In this document: piece after piece, positions 1-5,365 of the stretch | How the letters are laid out: every line of letters starts with the position of its first letter | Position numbering within the stretch: the first letter of the stretch is position 1 | Source of the DNA: Thermogutta sp. | GTDB taxonomy: Bacteria; Planctomycetota; Planctomycetia; Pirellulales; Thermoguttaceae | Assembly (NCBI RefSeq): GCF_014359955.1 | Contig: NZ_JACIYL010000234.1 | Span: forward strand, 1 to 5,621 | Direction: 5' to 3' | DNA: 5,621 nucleotides | The notes under the pieces: generated by a model | What the model saw: only the letters and a program-made list of their open reading frames with translations | The model's database searches: none | Told to the model about the DNA's origin: nothing | Translations under genes and position numbers: made by a program

Positions 1-35
1 CGCCATGGAGACTGCAATACCAAAGAAACATTAGT

Positions 36-51
36 CATTCGCTGACGAATG
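36..51. other. Small perfect hairpin sequence
   Basis: CATTCG and CGATTG-type pairing is not exact here; the actual arms are CATTCG (36-41) and CGAATG (46-51), a perfect 6-bp inverted repeat around the 4-nt loop CTGA. No T-run follows on the plus strand, and only a weak T-rich stretch follows when read on the minus strand. It may be the remnant end of an upstream transcription unit or chance. All three plus frames have stops within the first 120 bases, so no upstream gene tail can be identified with confidence. Confidence 0.25.
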
Positions 52-177
52 GGGTGTCGCGCAGAAACCGACAGCACGTCGCCGTGGCTTTAGCGTCTTT
101 GGCGAGTCGATCTGCCTGAGCGCTTCAACGGGAAGGTCAGCCGCGACTTTTGGCGCACCCGGAAATCGGTTCTGCCG

Positions 178-183
178 TATAAT
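178..183 (+). promoter_or_regulatory. Candidate -10 box for the hydEG operon
   Basis: A perfect TATAAT lies 89 bp upstream of the hydE ATG, in a GC-rich context where this hexamer is rarely seen by chance. No good -35 hexamer sits 16-18 bp upstream: the 17-bp position reads GCACCC, and the nearest TTGG-type sequence is too far away. If it is real, transcription would start near 190 and leave a leader of about 80 nt. I see no FNR-type or Rex-type operator around it, so oxygen or redox control cannot be inferred. Confidence 0.4.
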
Positions 184-271
184 TGTTGGACGCGCGATTG
201 CATTCCCGGCTTCACGCCTCACAAAAGAAAGAGAATTTGTTGAGATACGTTGCCGCAAATGGTTGCACACG

Positions 272-1462
272 ATGCCGCTTTCGATTGAAACATCACTTAA
301 TCGCGAACAATTGATTGATTGGCTTCGGGAGGAAAATCCCGCCCGGCTCGCCCGCCTCTGGCAGTGGGCGGACCACCTCCGACAAGTCCATGTTGGGGGC
401 GAGGTGCATCTCCGCGGCCTCATCGAGATTTCCAACTACTGCGTGCGGCTGTGTGCCTACTGTGGCCTGCGGGCACCCAATACGGAACTGGTCCGTTACC
501 GGATGTCGTTCGACGAGATTCTCGCCTGTGCCCGGAAAGCAGCAAAACTCGGCTACGGCACCGTCGTGCTTCAATCGGGGGAAGACCCGGGGCTGACCAC
601 CGAATTCATCACCGAGGTGGTTCGGGCCATCAAGCGGGAGCTTCCCCTGGCGATCACGTTGAGTCTCGGCGAACGTGATGAGGAGGAGCTGTGGACGTGG
701 CGCCAGGCCGGGGCGGACCGCTACCTCCTCCGCTTTGAGACTTCCCAGCCCGAGTTGTACGCCCGCTATCATCCCCCACGACCGGGGAAAAAAAGCGATC
801 GGATCGCATTGTTACGGCGGCTTAGGGAGATGGGTTATGAAGTGGGAAGCGGCGTGATGATTGGGTTGCCGGGCCAAACCTACGGTGATCTGGCCGATGA
901 CCTTCTGCTCTTCCGCGAGCTCGATCTCGACATGATCGGCGTCGGGCCGTACATCGCCCATCCCAGAACTCCCCTGGCCGATCCGTCATTCTGCCGGGTC
1001 GTTCCCGCAGAAGAGCAGGTGCCCGCCAGCGAGTTGATGACCTACAAGGTCATCGCGCTGTCTCGAATCCTCTGCCCTCGAGCGAACATCCCCAGCACGA
1101 CGGCCCTGGCCACCCTCAATCGAAAGAATGGTCGGGAACTTGGGCTGGTTCGTGGGGCGAATGTTGTCATGCCCAACCTGACGCCGCCGCATTACCGCAT
1201 CCATTACGAGATTTATCCCAACAAGGCCTGCATTCAGGAGACCGCCGAGGCCTGCCATGTGTGTCTGCGAGCACGGATAGAGTCGCTTGGCCGTCCCGTG
1301 GGCCAGGGTCCCGGGACCTCCCCGAATTATCGATGGCGTACCGGCACGCAGGATGAAACGCCTTCCGCGGGCCGAACGGTTGCACCACCCGTCATCAACG
1401 ACCCGCCAGCGCCCGGGCTTTCATCCCACGGTTCGGAAAACGGCCAACATCGCGAGGAGTGA
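272..1462 (+). CDS. hydE: [FeFe] hydrogenase maturase HydE (radical SAM)
   Basis: HydE is a cytoplasmic radical SAM enzyme that acts on the Fe(CO)2(CN)-cysteine synthon made by HydG, on the way to the diiron subcluster of the H-cluster. The product is 396 aa from the ATG. Seen in the sequence: the radical SAM CX3CX2C motif at C57, C61 and C64 (NYCVRLCAYC); QSGEDP at 101-106; AGADRYLLRFET at 146-157; GLPGQT at 198-203; and MPNLTPPHYR near 300-310. The second, non-essential cluster motif CX7CX2C is present at C320, C328 and C331, as in the Thermotoga enzyme. The family core ends near residue 354, followed by about 42 extra residues rich in Pro, Ser and Gly. I chose ATG 272 because the alignable N-terminus begins there; an in-frame TTG at 263 is possible. 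Neither start has a clear Shine-Dalgarno. BioB and PylB are relatives, but the motif set and the adjacent hydG fix the identity. Confidence 0.96.
   Translation: MPLSIETSLNREQLIDWLREENPARLARLWQWADHLRQVHVGGEVHLRGLIEISNYCVRLCAYCGLRAPNTELVRYRMSFDEILACARKAAKLGYGTVVLQSGEDPGLTTEFITEVVRAIKRELPLAITLSLGERDEEELWTWRQAGADRYLLRFETSQPELYARYHPPRPGKKSDRIALLRRLREMGYEVGSGVMIGLPGQTYGDLADDLLLFRELDLDMIGVGPYIAHPRTPLADPSFCRVVPAEEQVPASELMTYKVIALSRILCPRANIPSTTALATLNRKNGRELGLVRGANVVMPNLTPPHYRIHYEIYPNKACIQETAEACHVCLRARIESLGRPVGQGPGTSPNYRWRTGTQDETPSAGRTVAPPVINDPPAPGLSSHGSENGQHREE
1455..1459 (+). promoter_or_regulatory. Ribosome binding site of hydG
   Basis: AGGAG lies 7 nt before the ATG at 1467 and inside the last codons of hydE. 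It fixes the hydG start, although the reading frame stays open upstream to 1287. The position within hydE suggests translational coupling between the two maturases. Confidence 0.8.
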
Positions 1463-1466
1463 AATC

Positions 1467-2888
1467 ATGTCCACCACCGCCCATCGGCGCTTGAGTACCA
1501 GCGCGTACGACTTCATCAACGAACCTTATCTCCTGGGCCTGCTTGAGCGGAAGAGCGACCCCGGCCAAGTCCGCGAGGTTATCGCCAAGAGCCTGGCCAA
1601 GGAACCGCTCACGGTGGAGGAGACCGCCGTTCTGCTCGGTATCTCATCCCCGGAATTGTGGGAAGAAGTATTCCAGGCGGCTCGGCAACTCAAGCGCGAT
1701 GTGTATGGCAACCGCATTGTTCTGTTCGCCCCGCTGTACATCGGCAGCGAGTGCACGAATGACTGCCTTTATTGCGCGTTCCGCCGCTCCAACCGGGAAG
1801 TTGTCCGCCGTACCCTCACGCCAGAGGACATTGAGGCGCAGGTCCAGCAGCTTCTGGATCGCGGCCATAAACGGCTGATTCTCGTCTTCGGGGAGCATCC
1901 CACCTACTCCGCCAAGTTTATTGCCGAATGCGTGCGGAGAGTATACGCGGTGCGACGGCCAAAGGCCAACATCCGCCGCGTCAATATCAACGCCGCTCCG
2001 ATGGATCACGAAGGATTCGCGGAAATCAAAGCCGCAGGAATCGGGACGTATCAAATCTTCCAGGAAACGTATCATCACGAGACCTACGCCAAGGTCCATC
2101 CCCGCAACACCCGCAAGGGAGACTATCTCTGGCGGCTGGATGCGCTCAGCCGGGCCATGGAAGCCGGCTGCGACGACGTGGGAATCGGAGCACTCTTCGG
2201 ACTGTATGACTGGCGGTTTGAGGTCCTCGGCCTGGTGAGCCATGCATGGCATCTCCAGAAGCACTACAATGTCGGACCCCACACGATCAGTTTCCCACGT
2301 TTGCGCCCGGCGGCGGGTGTCAAGCTCGATGAAACCTATCGTGTCTCCGACGAGGATTTCAAACGCCTCATCGCCGTCCTGCGGCTGGCGGTGCCCTACA
2401 CGGGTCTGATTCTCACGGCGAGGGAACCCGCCTGGCTGCGGCAGGAGGTCATGGAGTTCGGTGTCTCCCAGATTGACGCGGGAAGCCGCATCGAAGTCGG
2501 CGGCTATACCGAGGTCGGTGACGCCCAGGTCCTCGAGCGTGAGCAATTCGAATTGGGCGATCTCCGTCCGCTGGATGAAGTGATCCGCCAACTGCTGGTG
2601 GATGGCTATATCCCCAGCTTTTGCACGGCCTGTTATCGGCTGGGGCGAACGGGGGAGCACTTCATGGAGTTCGCCATTCCGGGCTTCATCCAGCGCTTCT
2701 GTACGCCGAACGCGCTCACCACGCTGATGGAATATCTCGTGGACTATGCCAGCCCGGAAACGCGTGAAGCCGGGATGAAACTCATCGAAAGCGAACTGGC
2801 GAAGCTTCCCGACGGTCCCCGAAAAAACGCCCTCATTGAACGACTCCGTCTGATCCAGGAAACAGATCAAAGGGACCTCTACTTCTGA
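1467..2888 (+). CDS. hydG: [FeFe] hydrogenase maturase HydG (tyrosine lyase)
   Basis: HydG splits tyrosine into p-cresol and dehydroglycine and converts the latter to CO and CN bound to an auxiliary-cluster iron, giving the synthon for the H-cluster. The product is 473 aa, the usual family length. Seen: the radical SAM motif CX3CX2C at C96, C100 and C103 (ECTNDCLYC), and the C-terminal CX2CX22C motif at C386, C389 and C412, which binds the auxiliary cluster and separates HydG from its paralogue ThiH. The motif GPHTISFPRLRP contains H272, probably equivalent to the histidine that ligates the extra 'dangler' iron in the Thermoanaerobacter enzyme (inference from motif position). The gene starts 4 nt after hydE stops and has its own strong Shine-Dalgarno, so the pair is one operon. 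No broken or missing key residue is seen. hydF and a hydrogenase gene are absent from the window. Confidence 0.98.
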   Translation: MSTTAHRRLSTSAYDFINEPYLLGLLERKSDPGQVREVIAKSLAKEPLTVEETAVLLGISSPELWEEVFQAARQLKRDVYGNRIVLFAPLYIGSECTNDCLYCAFRRSNREVVRRTLTPEDIEAQVQQLLDRGHKRLILVFGEHPTYSAKFIAECVRRVYAVRRPKANIRRVNINAAPMDHEGFAEIKAAGIGTYQIFQETYHHETYAKVHPRNTRKGDYLWRLDALSRAMEAGCDDVGIGALFGLYDWRFEVLGLVSHAWHLQKHYNVGPHTISFPRLRPAAGVKLDETYRVSDEDFKRLIAVLRLAVPYTGLILTAREPAWLRQEVMEFGVSQIDAGSRIEVGGYTEVGDAQVLEREQFELGDLRPLDEVIRQLLVDGYIPSFCTACYRLGRTGEHFMEFAIPGFIQRFCTPNALTTLMEYLVDYASPETREAGMKLIESELAKLPDGPRKNALIERLRLIQETDQRDLYF

Positions 2889-2889
2889 A

Positions 2890-2939
2890 GGTTGCATCTG
2901 CAACCGGTGACCGCGCATGCCGGGGTCGATGCGGTTACC
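2890..2939 (+). other. Tandem hairpins in the hydG 3' region
   Basis: Two inverted repeats abut immediately after the hydG stop codon. The first (2890-2905) has perfect 7-bp arms, GGTTGCA and TGCAACC, around TC. The second (2906-2939) pairs GGTGACC (2906-2912) with GGTTACC (2933-2939), with one G-U pair, and continues with GCAT (2915-2918) against ATGC (2929-2932) after a 2-nt bulge. No T-run follows either one directly. They could stabilise the 3' end of the hydEG message or form part of a terminator. Confidence 0.45.
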
Positions 2940-2961
2940 CGTGCGGGTGTCGCTTCCTTTT
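2931..2961 (+). terminator. Weak candidate terminator after hydG
   Basis: ACCCG (2937-2941) and CGGGT (2944-2948) form a short stem that can be lengthened by GCG (2931-2933) with CGC (2951-2953) across an internal loop. A modest T-rich tract (TTCCTTTT) follows. The stem is weak and competes with the second hairpin before it, so this is only a possibility. No better intrinsic terminator for hydEG is visible. GAGGGC-A-GCCCTC at 3014-3026 is another small hairpin with a poor T-tract. Confidence 0.2.
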
Positions 2962-3038
2962 GGTTATTTGTCCGCTTGACCGGTCTGGTCTGCACCGTCG
3001 GATTCGATCGGGTGAGGGCAGCCCTCTCTTCGACTCGC

Positions 3039-3067
3039 TTGACCGCATACTGCCGCGGTGTTAGTAT
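3039..3067 (+). promoter_or_regulatory. Sigma-70-type promoter of the DUF1559 gene
   Basis: TTGACC (3039-3044, 5 of 6 consensus matches) and TAGTAT (3062-3067, 4 of 6) are separated by exactly 17 bp. Transcription would start near 3074, leaving about 60 nt before the ATG at 3136. The -10 box lies in the left arm of the palindrome at 3057-3091, so a protein bound there would block polymerase. The local sequence is clearly more AT-rich than the surrounding genes. Confidence 0.6.
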
Positions 3068-3091
3068 TACGATTACGTAATACGTAACACC
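3057..3091. repeat. 35-nt imperfect palindrome over the promoter
   Basis: The left arm GGTGTTAGTATTACG (3057-3071) matches the reverse complement of the right arm CGTAATACGTAACACC (3076-3091), with a single unpaired G at 3084 and the 4-nt centre ATTA. That gives 15 paired positions, by far the strongest inverted repeat in the window. It covers the -10 box and the predicted start of the DUF1559 transcript. An RNA started near 3074 would lack the left arm, so a DNA operator for a dimeric regulator fits better than an RNA hairpin. No second copy is present in this window. Confidence 0.75.
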
Positions 3092-3135
3092 ACGCCCGCC
3101 ACCAACTGAGGATTGCCTTTCCAGGAGGTTCTGCC

Positions 3136-4173
3136 ATGAAAACTCCAGGGAAACCTCGCGGCTTTACGCTGGTCGAACTGCTGGTTGTGATCGCGATCAT
3201 TGGCCTGCTGATCGCCCTGCTTTTGCCGGCCGTCCAGGCCGCGCGAGAGGCCGCCCGACGAATGAGCTGCACGAACAATCTCAAGCAAATCGTGCTGGCA
3301 CTTCACAATTTTCATGACAGTCACCGGGAGTTTCCTGTTGGATCTCCCAGCAAAGTTTGCAAGGGATACGAGCACATTCCCGCCTGGCAGTATCGCTGGG
3401 GGCCGCTCGCCATGCTCACGCCTTACATGGAGCAGTACAACATCTACCAGCGGCTGAACCTCGATGTGCCGCTCTACGGCCACACGGGCGTGTTCAACGG
3501 GCCGGGCGTGGGCGTCCATCCCGACAATGTGGAGCCCGTCAAGCAGGACGTCAGCTTCTTCTATTGTCCCAGCGATCGGCGACGTCGAGTCCAGCCAGAG
3601 TTCGGAGCCACCAACTATCTGGGCAATTGGGGACGCGGAGCGCCCACCAGTTCCGGCACAGCCATCTTTGATGGGGATGGTCTATTCATGCAGGAGAGGC
3701 CAACCAACTTTGCCGACTTCACCGACGGCACCAGCAACACCGCGGCCTTTTCCGAGACCGTGCTCACCGACGAGAGCATCCCCTTTTCCGGCGGGGTGGT
3801 GCTCACACCACAAAATAAGGACCAGGTCATTGTGGGAGAATCCAGTCGGAGTGATCCCTTCCTGACCGTGGAATGGTGCACACGATACGGTCAGCCGGTG
3901 GCGTCACAGCCCAGTCGAGGACTTCGCTGGGTGGACGGCTTCGTCCTCTACAGCGCGTATTACCATTGGTGGGAACCGAATTCCCGCATTCCCGACTGCG
4001 CGAAATGGGCGCCGCTGCGGTCGCTCTGGCAGATGGCGCGGAGTCGCCATCCCGGAGGCGTCAACGTCGCGATGGTGGACGGCTCTGTGCGCTTTGTCAG
4101 TCAGACCATCGATGTGGAAACGTGGCGGGCACTCGGCTCCCGTAACGGCGGAGAACCCCCCGGCCAGTTCTGA
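3136..4173 (+). CDS. DUF1559 protein with prepilin-type N-terminus
   Basis: The product is 345 aa and belongs to the DUF1559 (SBP_bac_10-like) family that is massively paralogous in Planctomycetes. Function is unknown; the proteins are thought to be exported or envelope-anchored through a type IV pilin-like helix. Seen: a short basic leader; the prepilin peptidase site RG-FTLVE with G9/F10 at the cut and E14 as the conserved Glu+5; and a hydrophobic helix at about 12-31. Then come the family block [16 protein letters not shown] (about 30-45) with NNLKQI and ALHNFHD, and near the C-terminus the H-X9-DG motif, H305 to D315-G316. The start is set by AGGAGG (3123-3128), 7 nt before the ATG. It appears to be a single-gene unit with its own promoter. 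The gene is complete, and no intrinsic terminator is seen after it on the plus strand. The family call is secure; the role is not known. Confidence 0.95.
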   Translation: MKTPGKPRGFTLVELLVVIAIIGLLIALLLPAVQAAREAARRMSCTNNLKQIVLALHNFHDSHREFPVGSPSKVCKGYEHIPAWQYRWGPLAMLTPYMEQYNIYQRLNLDVPLYGHTGVFNGPGVGVHPDNVEPVKQDVSFFYCPSDRRRRVQPEFGATNYLGNWGRGAPTSSGTAIFDGDGLFMQERPTNFADFTDGTSNTAAFSETVLTDESIPFSGGVVLTPQNKDQVIVGESSRSDPFLTVEWCTRYGQPVASQPSRGLRWVDGFVLYSAYYHWWEPNSRIPDCAKWAPLRSLWQMARSRHPGGVNVAMVDGSVRFVSQTIDVETWRALGSRNGGEPPGQF

Positions 4174-4272
4174 TCCCTCAAAAGACGAACAAGTAAAACG
4201 AGAATCTCTTGCACGCGTTAATAAGAGACCGCGGAGTGTCTCGGCTGGAAATCAATCGGTGCCGGACCGCGC

Positions 4273-4303
4273 AAAAAAGAAACCCGGCCCTCGCGGAACC
4301 GGG
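4273..4303 (-). terminator. Intrinsic terminator of the tRNA-Val gene
   Basis: Read on the minus strand, CCCGG (4303-4299) pairs with CCGGG (4287-4283). Two more CC-GG pairs can form inside, around a GCGA loop. The stem is followed by TTTCTTTTTT. It begins 12 nt past the tRNA 3' end, the normal place for a single-gene tRNA terminator. It gives no T-run on the plus strand, so it would not terminate the convergent DUF1559 transcript. Confidence 0.8.
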
Positions 4304-4314
4304 CACCTGCCGAG

Positions 4315-4388
4315 TGGGCGGCACTGGATTCGAACCAGTGACCTCGACCGTGTGAGGATCGCGCTCTAACCAACTGAGCTAGCCGCCC
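4315..4388 (-). tRNA. tRNA-Val, anticodon CAC
   Basis: The 74-nt minus-strand sequence folds into a full cloverleaf. The acceptor stem is GGGCGGC with GCCGCCC, with A as discriminator. The D arm is GCTC/GAGC with the usual AGTTGGTTA loop. The anticodon stem is CGATC/GGTCG (one T-G pair) with loop CTCACAC, putting the anticodon CAC at 4354-4352, which reads GUG valine codons. The variable loop is AGGTC, and the T arm is ACTGG-TTCGAAT-CCAGT. The CCA end is not encoded (CTC follows) and must be added by the nucleotidyltransferase. No strong promoter is evident; CATAAC on the minus strand (4417-4412) is a weak -10 candidate. The gene is intact, with no intron or integration scar seen. Confidence 0.96.
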
Positions 4389-4628
4389 GTGGTCAACTTC
4401 CAGCAGCTCTCGTTATGCTTCCGCCTTCTCACACCGCTTATCACTGGAAGGCGGCGCTTTTCGCAGTGTGTCCACTTCCCGGAATACCAAAACCGACGGC
4501 TTCTCGGCTTGCGGCCGCGCCGCTCACCGCCGGTGGACATCCGCGTCGATCGTTTCTTTTTTGATTTTATCGGGCGAGCGACCCGTTATGCAAGGCCCAC
4601 AAGCTCTGGGAGACCCCACTTTTCCTCT

Positions 4629-4653
4629 GCCCATGGGCTGCGCGGACGTCCGC
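4629..4653. repeat. Two neighbouring perfect palindromes
   Basis: GCCCATGGGC (4629-4638, 10 bp) and GCGGACGTCCGC (4642-4653, 12 bp) are separated by 3 bp. Both are exact. No function is known; they could be protein sites or chance. Confidence 0.5.
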
Positions 4654-4773
4654 ATGCGTGGGCGCGGGAGCAAGATTCAACCCGGAGGGACCTGCTCGCC
4701 AGGGTCGGTTTTCGCCGTTGGGCGGTCTGTCGTTTCCTCCGGGACGACAAGCGTACCTTTCGCGCTCTACGGA

Positions 4774-4785
4774 CGAGCATGCTCG
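4774..4785. repeat. Perfect 12-bp palindrome
   Basis: CGAGCATGCTCG is an exact 12-bp palindrome in the gene-free stretch. No function is assigned. Confidence 0.5.
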
Positions 4786-4882
4786 GCACCTCCGGGTTTT
4801 ACCGATGGACGATCCTTTCTGTTTTCTCGGGCATGAGAAATGGGCTCCTTCCACGATTTCCTCACAGTAACCTGATTGTCGG

Positions 4883-4896
4883 GTTGCCGCGGCAAC
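4883..4896. repeat. Perfect 14-bp palindrome
   Basis: GTTGCCGCGGCAAC is an exact 14-bp palindrome, the longest uninterrupted one in the window. Its outer part resembles the hairpin after hydG (GGTTGC with GCAACC), but the centres differ. A further 10-bp palindrome, CCATGCATGG, lies at 4964-4973, and another, CAACCGGTTG, at 5215-5224. Confidence 0.5.
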
Positions 4897-5065
4897 GTTC
4901 GCATCACCCCTTCGGCGGACCAGGCTGCAACCGCTCGCTTCCGCTGCTGGCCGGAGGATTGGGCCATGCATGGATTTGCCCCCACCCTCCGGTGTTGGCA
5001 GCGGGTGGCGGGACCTCGCTCGCAATAGGTGCCCGGCCCCCTTGGCGAAGCCTCGTAGAGACAAC

Positions 5066-5084
5066 TTGACTTTTTCAATAGTCT
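5066..5084. mobile_element. Possible relic of an insertion-sequence end
   Basis: On the minus strand this reads GACTATTGAAAAAGTCAA, close to the GACTGTTGAAAAA-type termini that I recall from several bacterial insertion sequences. No partner end, target duplication or transposase fragment is seen within the window, so this is only a resemblance. It also contains TTGACT, a -35-like hexamer, but no matching -10 follows at 16-18 bp. Confidence 0.15.
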
Positions 5085-5330
5085 GCGAGGCCGTCTGCCC
5101 GAGTTGCTCATGGTCGGAACTCGCCGATTGATGAGGTACCAGGCTGTTGGCTAGTCCCGGTTGCGCGATGCGACATATTGTCGGGCAGTGACCGGTGACT
5201 ACGAGAAGACGCTGCAACCGGTTGGCCAGGGGCAAAGGGCCGACGGCCTCTCAAGTCCTTCCATTCATGTGTCGGGGCAGGCGACTAAACTAGATTATCG
5301 GGAGGTTTCGCACACGTTAGGGCTCGCCGG

Positions 5331-5351
5331 TCTCTCAATAAAGATTAGAGA
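5331..5351 (+). other. Hairpin just before the last gene's ribosome site
   Basis: TCTCT (5331-5335) pairs with AGAGA (5347-5351), and AAT (5337-5339) pairs with ATT (5344-5346) across one bulged C, leaving the loop AAAG. The right edge touches the Shine-Dalgarno (AGGTGG, 5353-5358), so it could affect access to the start. The stem is A-T rich and weak, so a role is uncertain. Confidence 0.25.
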
Positions 5352-5365
5352 AAGGTGGGAAATCC

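Larger units (their letters stand above)
4389..5365. other. Gene-free 977-bp stretch
   Basis: No gene can be supported here. Open frames of up to 226 codons (plus, 4389-5069) and 222 codons (minus, 5235-4567) exist, but their translations are rich in Arg, Pro, Ser and Gly, lack recognisable motifs, and have no convincing ribosome sites. One of them starts at the edge of the tRNA. I found no match to the core motifs of RNase P RNA, tmRNA, SRP RNA or a group II intron domain V. What is present: several perfect palindromes (listed separately), a 7-bp inverted repeat CCGCCTT/AAGGCGG (4421-4427 and 4448-4454), a 10-bp long-range pair AACCCGGAGG/CCTCCGGGTT (4679-4688 and 4789-4798), and a T-rich tract at 4552-4569. 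It could hold an unrecognised RNA, decayed genes, or control sequence. Confidence 0.6.

Noticed and set aside
259..288. A 9-codon leader frame (ATG 259 to TGA 286-288) overlapping the hydE start.
   Set aside because: It has no ribosome site and no codon pattern typical of an attenuator peptide. A short frame like this is expected by chance.
1287..1466. Upstream extension of HydG by 60 residues, as the frame is open.
   Set aside because: The extension overlaps hydE and does not look like HydG. The ATG at 1467 has an excellent ribosome site and gives the normal family length.
1644..2918. A 424-codon minus-strand open frame opposite hydG.
   Set aside because: It is a long antisense shadow created by codon bias in hydG, which is certain. 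The translation has no family features.
3057..3091. Palindrome as an integron attC site, because the arms carry GTTA and TAAC.
   Set aside because: The orientation is wrong: attC needs RYYYAAC on the left and GTTRRRY on the right, whereas here GTT is on the left and AAC on the right. The flanking bases do not fit, and no integrase or cassette array is present.
4315..4388. tRNA-Val as the attachment site of a genomic island.
   Set aside because: No duplicate of the tRNA 3' end, no integrase and no island genes are seen. The side where an island would normally insert holds the terminator and the DUF1559 gene.
4273..4562. An 11-bp inverted repeat (AAAAAAGAAAC at 4273-4283, GTTTCTTTTTT at 4552-4562) flanking the tRNA, considered as element ends.
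   Set aside because: The sequence is low-complexity, and one copy is simply the T-tract of the tRNA terminator. There is no target duplication or other sign of an element.
4389..5069. A 226-codon plus-strand open frame as a gene.
   Set aside because: It starts with GTG at the tRNA edge, has no ribosome site, and its translation is Arg/Pro/Ser/Gly-rich without family motifs, as expected for spurious frames in GC-rich DNA. The opposite strand has an equally long open frame.
2898..5220. CTGCAACCG occurring three times (2898-2906, 4925-4933, 5212-5220).
   Set aside because: Repeated 9-mers are common by chance in 5.6 kb. The flanks do not extend the match, and spacing is irregular.
4567..5235. 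A 222-codon minus-strand open frame as a gene.
   Set aside because: It shows the same compositional bias, no recognisable domain and no convincing start signal.
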